Shown: piece by piece, positions 38,134 through 43,804 of the stretch
How positions within the stretch are numbered: position 1 is the first letter of the stretch
How the letters are laid out: each line of letters starts with the position of its first letter
Assembly: GCA_045578665.1 (NCBI GenBank)
Contig: JAZNKR010000199.1
Span: 1-43,804 of the forward strand
Length of the DNA: 43,804 nucleotides
DNA from: HGM04593 sp045578665
GTDB taxonomy: Bacteria; Bacteroidota; Bacteroidia; Bacteroidales; Bacteroidaceae
Direction of reading: 5' to 3'
Notes under the pieces: generated by a model
Told to the model about the DNA's origin: nothing
The model's input: only the letters and a program-made list of their open reading frames with translations
The model's database searches: none
Program-made: the position numbers and the translations under genes

Positions 38134-38176
38134 AACAAGAGTGGCTTTCGTGTCGCTCTTGTTTGTTTTTTCATTC
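38134..38176 (+). terminator. Terminator of the ferredoxin gene
   Basis: An 8-base stem (AACAAGAG with CTCTTGTT), extended inward by GGC/GTC-type pairs, is followed by TGTTTTTT. Confidence 0.75.
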
Positions 38177-38199
38177 ATAGAACCTCCCTAAAATATACC

Positions 38200-38292
38200 A
38201 TGAAAAATTTATTATACTATTTGGCAAAGTCGGTAGTTATCATTGCAATTGCCGTAATACTCTATTATATATATGTAAGCTATTTTGTGTAG
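38200..38292 (+). CDS. Possible one-helix membrane peptide
   Basis: The frame encodes 30 residues: a short polar start (MKNLLYYLAK) and one hydrophobic helix (VVIIAIAVILYYIYVSYFV). Such single-helix peptides are real in many bacteria but are hard to tell from chance in AT-rich DNA. It lies 24 bases after the ferredoxin terminator; no promoter box or clear ribosome site was seen. Confidence 0.35.
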   Translation: MKNLLYYLAKSVVIIAIAVILYYIYVSYFV

Positions 38293-38335
38293 GTCTGCTG
38301 AATAAATTTGTTTTGAATCTGCACTATTATCTGTA

Positions 38336-38707
38336 CTATTGACGGTAGAATTGATTATCTATAGAATTTGAGAAGTTTATGAACTTTTCAAATTCATGTT
38401 CTTTTGTCTTTTCAATCTCACCAGGTTGCGAGTTTGTAATCCTTATAAGCCTTCTTCTCGTTCTTTTCAGCATAACGGTCTTTCTCAAAGCAAATATCGA
38501 CCTGTTCCTGTGCTTCTATCAAACCATTGTTGACACCATGTCGTAGCCAATCGAAACGCTTCTTCTTTTCCTTCTTTACATAGCGACCCTTGCAGCAGAA
38601 CCCGGTAAGTCTTATTTCGTTTGTTTGTACCTTAACCCGGTGGCATGGGTAAAGCTTCTTAGTAGCATAATTCTATCAATGATACCGAGAAGATGATATA
38701 TCCGCAT
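38336..38707 (-). pseudogene. Decayed gene with two frame breaks
   Basis: On the minus strand, three overlapping pieces in different frames read like one protein: a start MRIYHLLGIIDRI (ATG at 38707), then an open stretch without a start codon at 38672-38418 (KLYPCHRVKVQTNEI, then FDWLRHGVNNGLIEAQEQVD), and, past a stop, EIEKTKEHEFEKFINFSNS ending at 38336. The middle piece has 84 sense codons with balanced, lysine-rich composition unlike chance frames nearby. I do not recognise the family. Frame breaks near 38675 and 38425 suggest an inactive remnant. The rest of the gap (38708-38886) is AT-rich promoter DNA. Confidence 0.4.
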
Positions 38708-38788
38708 AAATAAAATAGGCTAAATCCTTTTTTTTGTAATTTATAACTATTTTTTTATTATGTTGCAATTTGTTTGTAAATATTATAT

Positions 38789-38797
38789 TATATTTGC
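38789..38797 (+). promoter_or_regulatory. Bacteroidetes -7 box before the repeat lipoprotein
   Basis: TATATTTGC matches the consensus, with TTTG at 38769-38772, 16 bases upstream. The leader to the ATG at 38887 is about 80 bases. Confidence 0.55.
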
Positions 38798-38886
38798 GTG
38801 CTTATTGGACATATTTTCTGTAAAAAAGACATTCTTGCGGGAAATATGTTTTATTATTGTAAAAAAATTAAAATATATTTACGAAT

Positions 38887-41800
38887 ATGAAATCCTTAAA
38901 AGTTCTTTTGTTTGGAGCTTTGTCTTTGTTCTGTTCATGTGTCAACGACAAGTACGACCTGAATAAAGACATATCCAAAGATATTAAGATCGAAGGCAAT
39001 AAAGTAACGTTGCCTTTCGGCAGTCTAAAGACAGTTACACTCGATTCGTTGATCGATGTCGACGATATCGATGTGCTTGAGAAAACAGCAGACGGTGCTT
39101 ACACCATTACCAAGAAAGATTCTATCTCTCCGATAACCGAGACCGTCGATTCAATCGAAATCTCCATTGACGAGCAGAACGAAACAGTTGAAATAGAGTT
39201 TACCGATGCAGAGATTGATGCTGTGGAGATAAAGGCTGCAGATGTCGATCCGGCAACTTTCAGTGTTCCAGAAATTTCGTTCGATGAACTCAATAATAGT
39301 CTTCCCGATTTGGCTGCCAATGCGAGTCAAAAAGTTGAGAGTGACGGACTGAAAGAAAAACTTGAAGCTTTGATAGGTCTGGGTGTTTCTGGCAAACATA
39401 CTGTATCTCTGGACGAGATAGGTCTTGCGGGTACTACCCACAATATCGATTCGGTAGTAGAGTATGGATTCGAAGAGACGACCTATGAACTTCCGAAAGA
39501 GGTGAAATCGGTAAGCAAAATCGAACTTGCAACCGAATTGGAGAATGATGAACTTGATACAAAAGGAACACTTATAAAAGCAAAAATTACTCGTCCGAAA
39601 GCAATGACCGATGCAGAATCGGCTATCAGTTTCAGAATCGAGTTTCCCGAATATTTTGTCCTTGCTCTGAAAGAGAACGAGGTGAGCAACTATAAACTCG
39701 TAGGAAATAATGTCATTGTAGTAGAAGATTTGCTTGTTACAAGCGATGAAACTTTTGTTGAGTTCTATATCAAGGATATGATAAAGGTAGAGGAACTGAC
39801 AATAGAGAACGGAAGAGTGATCAGCTTTGAGAACATGCCCGAGATAAAGTACTCACTCGACTATTTGATGAAGAGCGGTAATGTTACTTTCGATATGGCT
39901 TCCATAAATAATGTCGACGAATATATAGAAGAGAACTTTACATTCAATATCTCTTTCAACACAGCACTTGCATTCTGTGATGTGGAAGGTGTTACAAATG
40001 CGATAAATGTAGCTTTCACTCCTATAGAAATGGACTTCGACGGTAGTTTCGACGGCTTGGAGCATATCAAGCGCATAAACTATATAGATTTCGATTCCGA
40101 CAGCAGCCGTCTGATATTCCGCACAGAAATGAAAAAGGAGGATGCTGAACAGCTTAAGGACCTCAGTATGGAAAATGGTTATGCCTTGAAGGTGGAGTTT
40201 CCCGAAAAGCTTGTCTTCAACATTCCTTTGTCGGAATATCCCAAGGGGGTAGAGTACAATGCTTCACACCATGCATTTTATATAAAGACTTTCGATGCAC
40301 TTGATGGCGGAGAATGGAGTCTTGCACTCGACAGTTTGAACCTCGATCTTCCCGTCTACGAAGAGAAGTGTGACATAGCCATGAGTGCCGAAATATATGT
40401 GGTTGACCCTAATGGTGCAGCAGCCGATTCATTGGTGATTGCAAGTTTCGAAATGGAGTCGCTGTCGACCATGCTCGAAAAGCTCAAAGGCGAGAAGAGC
40501 ACACAATTTACAATGGAGGATACAGAACTTGTAATTGACGAAGCATTTGTAAATACAGATCGTATAACATCTGACCTTGGTAAAGAGGTGGATTTCTCTT
40601 TCGACGAAGAGGTTCCAGAAGAAATAACCCGAATAAATTCAATCGATTTCACAGATACAGTGACAGTAAGATTCGAGATGAGTGTGGATGGTTTGAACGA
40701 CCTCGATGCAGATATTAATCTCGATATGGAAGTGAAACTTCCCTCTTTCCTACAGCTGAAGGAGTCGATGAACAACAAAGGCGTGGATCGGATGACATTG
40801 AATGACGATAATACAATCTATTTGAAAACTTTGTACAATCCTAATACAAATAAGGAGAATATGGTTGTGGAACTTCTTTGTACAGGTCTCGATTTTATGG
40901 TCAAGGAGTTTAATAACGAAGGTCTGGTTCCTGTTGATTCAATAGATCTTAAATTTATCAAATATTCGGGGTTGATAGATGTTACGGGAGAAGCGTATAT
41001 CGACAGCACCGGCTTCAGTTCAAAACAGTTGGATGAAATAGGTGAGGAAATCAAACTTAATATTGACTTTACTATCGATTCCATTAAGGTAAGGAGTTTC
41101 CACGGAATCTACGATGGTGATATCGATGAGTCAGAAGAGCATATCGATCTCGACCTCGGCGACGAACTTGATTTCCTTAAAGATGGCGGAAACAAGATAA
41201 CCCTTGCCGAGCCGCAGATTGAGATATCTCTCAGCAACTCTGTGTGTGTGCCTGTGGATGTTGACCTCACAATTACCGGTCGCGACGATAACGGTGTCGC
41301 ATTGTCCGAAATCTTTACAAGATTGAAGATTAACCCTGCCGATTACGATGAGAAGACAGGTGAGATTACTGTAAAGGATACCAAACTGTTACTTACAAAC
41401 GATACATCGCGCGTCTCTAAGGCAGGTTACGACAATGTAGAGGTTAGAGGTCTTGCGACAATGCTTGACAACAAGGTGCCCACAACTATCGACCTTACAA
41501 TCAAACCATCAATCAATACGGAAACAACACATCATATTGATATCACAAAAGATATAGAATTCAGCGGAGACTATTCTGTATATATTCCATTGAAGTTTGA
41601 CGACCTTGATATATGCTACAAAGATTCAGTTGAGGACCTCAACGAAGATTTGGGAGAGACACTCGAGAGGATGGCTAACATTTCGCTCGACCTGAAGATG
41701 AACGTAGTGAACACCTTGCCTTTGAACCTGGATGTAACAGTTGAGCCTTATGATGTTGCCGGTAATCTGATAGAGGAGATTACAATTGAGCCTGTAACGG

Positions 41801-42036
41801 TAAAAGCCGGTTCAGGTGGCTGCATCAACGACCCCGAGCTTTCTGAAGTTTCACAGCAAGTTGTCATCGTTGTGAAGAGCAAGGGCAAGTCTCTTTCTAC
41901 ACTCGACAAGATAGTGTTCAAGGTTAACGGCATGGACCATACCGTAGGTGGCGAAGGTCTCAGAAGCGACCAGGGTCTGAAGATCACGGGTGTAACAGTG
42001 GATGTCGTAGGCGACATTGACACTGAATTAGAATAA
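38887..42036 (+). CDS. Large acidic repeat lipoprotein
   Basis: The protein has 1049 residues with a lipoprotein signal (LFGALSLFCSC, cysteine 18) and is very rich in D and E. No known domain is recognised. Three regions starting near residues 200, 390 and 574 resemble each other: P-E-x-I/V, then I-x-x-I-D/E-x, a strand (SRLIFRTEM, VTVRFEMSV, ISFRIEFPE), a helix or loop and further strands. The spacing is about 185 residues, suggesting tandem beta-sandwich modules. The envelope is certain from the signal; surface exposure is likely but not shown. It lies 22 bases before the DUF5723 barrel gene and probably works with it. Confidence 0.7.
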   Translation: MKSLKVLLFGALSLFCSCVNDKYDLNKDISKDIKIEGNKVTLPFGSLKTVTLDSLIDVDDIDVLEKTADGAYTITKKDSISPITETVDSIEISIDEQNETVEIEFTDAEIDAVEIKAADVDPATFSVPEISFDELNNSLPDLAANASQKVESDGLKEKLEALIGLGVSGKHTVSLDEIGLAGTTHNIDSVVEYGFEETTYELPKEVKSVSKIELATELENDELDTKGTLIKAKITRPKAMTDAESAISFRIEFPEYFVLALKENEVSNYKLVGNNVIVVEDLLVTSDETFVEFYIKDMIKVEELTIENGRVISFENMPEIKYSLDYLMKSGNVTFDMASINNVDEYIEENFTFNISFNTALAFCDVEGVTNAINVAFTPIEMDFDGSFDGLEHIKRINYIDFDSDSSRLIFRTEMKKEDAEQLKDLSMENGYALKVEFPEKLVFNIPLSEYPKGVEYNASHHAFYIKTFDALDGGEWSLALDSLNLDLPVYEEKCDIAMSAEIYVVDPNGAAADSLVIASFEMESLSTMLEKLKGEKSTQFTMEDTELVIDEAFVNTDRITSDLGKEVDFSFDEEVPEEITRINSIDFTDTVTVRFEMSVDGLNDLDADINLDMEVKLPSFLQLKESMNNKGVDRMTLNDDNTIYLKTLYNPNTNKENMVVELLCTGLDFMVKEFNNEGLVPVDSIDLKFIKYSGLIDVTGEAYIDSTGFSSKQLDEIGEEIKLNIDFTIDSIKVRSFHGIYDGDIDESEEHIDLDLGDELDFLKDGGNKITLAEPQIEISLSNSVCVPVDVDLTITGRDDNGVALSEIFTRLKINPADYDEKTGEITVKDTKLLLTNDTSRVSKAGYDNVEVRGLATMLDNKVPTTIDLTIKPSINTETTHHIDITKDIEFSGDYSVYIPLKFDDLDICYKDSVEDLNEDLGETLERMANISLDLKMNVVNTLPLNLDVTVEPYDVAGNLIEEITIEPVTVKAGSGGCINDPELSEVSQQVVIVVKSKGKSLSTLDKIVFKVNGMDHTVGGEGLRSDQGLKITGVTVDVVGDIDTELE

Positions 42037-42058
42037 GTAAACTCCAAAAGCAATAATC

Positions 42059-43441
42059 ATGAAAAACATAAAATATATAATTGCATCATTGTTGATTGTA
42101 CTCTGTTCCTCAGGAGTCATGGCCCAGACATCGACAGCCTCCTACTTCCTCGACGGCACATTCTACAACTATAAACTGAATCCCGCCATGAAGCCCGAAC
42201 GCGCTTTCTTTTCACTGATGGCAGGTAACTTCTCGTTAAGGACAAGAGGTAATGTCGGAATGTCTGATTTTCTCTACCCATACGAGGGCAACAAACTCAC
42301 AACCTTCATGAGCGGTACCGTAGACAAGAAGAAATTCTTGAACAAACTCCCCGCCAACGCACGTATGGGATTCGGTCTCGACGAGACAATCCTTGCTACA
42401 GGTTTCAGAATGTTCGGTGGGTATTTCACCATTGATGTTTCGTTGCGTTCATCATTGACAATGTCGCTTCCTAAAGGTCTCTTTGAGTTTGCAAAGAACG
42501 GTCTGAGCAAAGAGCAGTACAATCTTTCGGGTATAGGGATGAACACCATGAACTATGCGGCAATATCTGTAGGACATTCGCGCGATGTCATGAAGAACCT
42601 TCGTGTGGGCGCCAACCTCAAGTATCTTGTAGGTCTTGCATATGCCGATGTTTCTGTAGACCGTCTCGATATTGAACTCAACGACAAACATTGGATGGTG
42701 AGCAGCAGCGCCAAGGCGGAGGGAGCACTCTTCTCAGAAGCGTATGCGACATTGGACGAGGATAAATATATCGACGGTGTGGAACTTGCCGACAAAGTGG
42801 CTCCTGCGGCTTCAGGTTTTGCAATCGACCTCGGCGCGGTATACGACATGAGCGATTATGTGCCGGGTCTTACCCTTTCTGCTTCGGTTGTTGACCTCGG
42901 TTTCATCAATTGGAAGTATATGATGAAGGCACACAGCGCAGGCAATGTGGTTGAGTTTGACGGTTTCAACGAACTCGATTACGACAATTTCGATACAGAA
43001 GTAGAAGATGAGATAGACCGCTTGGGCGATGAAGCTGCCACTCTTGTGGATTTTATCTACGAGGGCAACGGCAAGGCAAAGACCAGCCTCGATGCAACCA
43101 TGTATATGGGTGCCGAATACAGTATGCCTTTCTACAAGAAACTGACAGCAGGTGTGCTCTATTCCAAGCGTTTTTCTTCGTCCTCTATAAACGAATGGTA
43201 CGAGGCAAGAGGCTATTTGAATGTCTCCCCGTTGAAGTGGTTCGAGGCTTCAGTCAATCTCGGTACAACTACCTACGGCACAAGCTTCGGATGGATGCTC
43301 AACTTCCATCCTGCAGGTGTCAACCTCTTCTTCGGCAGCGATTGCATGATTTCGGATGTCAACCCTCAATTTGTTCCTATTGACAACTTGAATGCACACT
43401 TTACCTTCGGTCTGAGTGTGGCTCTCGGTGCACGCAAGTGA
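42059..43441 (+). CDS. DUF5723 outer-membrane barrel protein
   Basis: The protein has 460 residues with a signal peptide (LLIVLCSSGVMA, cleaved before QTST). The mature chain starts SYFLDGTFYNYKLNPAMKPE, the asparagine-proline entry typical of PorP/SprF- and FadL-like barrels (LNPA), and continues with repeated strands (FRMFGGYFTIDVSLRSSLTM, LRVGANLKYLVGLAYADVSV, FAIDLGAVYDMSDYVPGLTL) to a final strand FTFGLSVALGAR. DUF5723 proteins are outer-membrane barrels of unknown role. Co-transcription with the repeat lipoprotein suggests the barrel anchors or exports it; this is inference. Confidence 0.78.
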   Translation: MKNIKYIIASLLIVLCSSGVMAQTSTASYFLDGTFYNYKLNPAMKPERAFFSLMAGNFSLRTRGNVGMSDFLYPYEGNKLTTFMSGTVDKKKFLNKLPANARMGFGLDETILATGFRMFGGYFTIDVSLRSSLTMSLPKGLFEFAKNGLSKEQYNLSGIGMNTMNYAAISVGHSRDVMKNLRVGANLKYLVGLAYADVSVDRLDIELNDKHWMVSSSAKAEGALFSEAYATLDEDKYIDGVELADKVAPAASGFAIDLGAVYDMSDYVPGLTLSASVVDLGFINWKYMMKAHSAGNVVEFDGFNELDYDNFDTEVEDEIDRLGDEAATLVDFIYEGNGKAKTSLDATMYMGAEYSMPFYKKLTAGVLYSKRFSSSSINEWYEARGYLNVSPLKWFEASVNLGTTTYGTSFGWMLNFHPAGVNLFFGSDCMISDVNPQFVPIDNLNAHFTFGLSVALGARK

Positions 43442-43465
43442 TGACAGATAGAATACAATAGAAAT

Positions 43466-43514
43466 AGGGGAGTGGTGTATGTGCAGAAAACTTCTGCACA
43501 TACACCACTCCCCT
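43466..43514 (+). terminator. Long hairpin after the DUF5723 gene
   Basis: A 23-base perfect stem (43466-43488 with 43492-43514) has a 3-base loop. No T-run follows, so it may end transcription inefficiently or protect the mRNA end. Confidence 0.6.
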
Positions 43515-43679
43515 CATACTTTATCTGCGTGATTCTTCCGCACGCAGGTTAGCAGGTGTAGATACAAAGACGGTTACTTATTTTCTGACTCTCTCTTCTC
43601 ATGTGAGCGCTCCTCTCAGTAATGTCATTTTTGTTAAAAAATATCAACGCCGTTAACAAAACCACGAGTTGTTTGTTAT

Positions 43680-43688
43680 TATCTTCGC
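43680..43688 (+). promoter_or_regulatory. Variant -7 box TATCTTCGC
   Basis: One base off TAnnTTTG, like the box at 22113-22121. It lies 48 bases before the partial gene at the right edge. The 43515-43679 stretch shows nothing else. Confidence 0.35.
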
Positions 43689-43736
43689 AGGCGCGCCTGC
43701 ATTTTGCAAAGCGACAGATAAATAACAGACAACATA

Positions 43737-43804
43737 ATGAACAAACTTGAATTCTACAAGCGGTTGGCAAGCTCCATGGACGCAATGATAAGATGCGCAT
43801 ACCG
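43737..43804 (+). CDS. Partial gene at the window edge
   Basis: The first 22 codons of a gene are visible, beginning MNKLEFYKRLASSMDAMIRC, open to the end of the window. It has no signal peptide in this part and is helix-like. Too little is present to name a family. The variant promoter box at 43680-43688 and absence of another frame support it. Confidence 0.55.
   Translation, partial: MNKLEFYKRLASSMDAMIRCAY

Noticed and set aside
37966..38292. 108-codon frame starting inside the ferredoxin gene
   Set aside because: Its first part is an out-of-frame shadow of the ferredoxin and passes through its terminator; only the last 30 codons are kept as a possible peptide.

Overview
The window reads as chromosomal DNA of a member of the Bacteroidales, most likely a Prevotellaceae-like gut or oral commensal. 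The evidence is: many upstream regions carry the Bacteroidetes -7 box TAnnTTTG; there is a PorT-family protein and C-terminal domains of type IX secretion (T9SS) style; and there are BspA-like, NigD-like, DUF4878, DUF5723 and BtuG-like proteins plus a Bacteroidetes-type LptD. No phage, plasmid or complete insertion sequence is visible. No database search was possible, so family names rest on motifs, length and context.

Layout. 216-4723 (minus): a five-gene, overlapping operon with a VTC-type polymerase domain protein, a DUF4956 membrane protein, a DUF2490 outer-membrane protein, a small T9SS-tail protein and a Cthe_2159-like beta-helix protein. 5119-8704 (plus): an HD-domain hydrolase and LptD. 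8747-14803: a tandem promoter repeat, then a cobalamin riboswitch and a vitamin B12 uptake operon (BtuB, BtuG-like, BtuF-like, BtuC-like) followed by an FKBP isomerase. 14958-20449: an exopolysaccharide initiation, export and control module (WecA-like transferase, Wza-like, Wzc-like tyrosine kinase, CpsB-like phosphatase) without sugar transferases. 20539-22083: three minus-strand tRNAs (Ala, Glu, Ser) around ruvC, and a DUF4878 lipoprotein.

22371-24596: pta-ackA for acetate formation. 24674-25034: a hairpin-rich intergenic element with imperfect inverted termini. 25040-27234 (minus): proC and a BspA-like repeat protein. 27569-32880 (plus): NigD-like lipoprotein, Yip1-like membrane protein, smpB, a short metH and a DedA protein. 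32966-35635 (minus): a large CbxX-type AAA+ ATPase behind a roughly 700-base, hairpin-packed non-coding leader. 36354-38292: a YqiA-like hydrolase, PorT, a two-cluster ferredoxin and a possible one-helix peptide. 38336-38707: a decayed gene. 38887-43441: a 1049-residue acidic repeat lipoprotein paired with a DUF5723 outer-membrane barrel. A partial gene runs off the right edge.

How the parts connect. B12 captured by the riboswitch-controlled operon would serve the B12-dependent MetH 15 kb away. PorT fits with the T9SS-style tails on two proteins here. LptD, DUF2490, DUF5723, PorT, BtuB and the Wza-like protein make envelope building the main theme. The least explained parts are the VTC/DUF4956/DUF2490/Cthe_2159-like operon, the structured leader of the AAA+ gene, and the repeat lipoprotein with its barrel.
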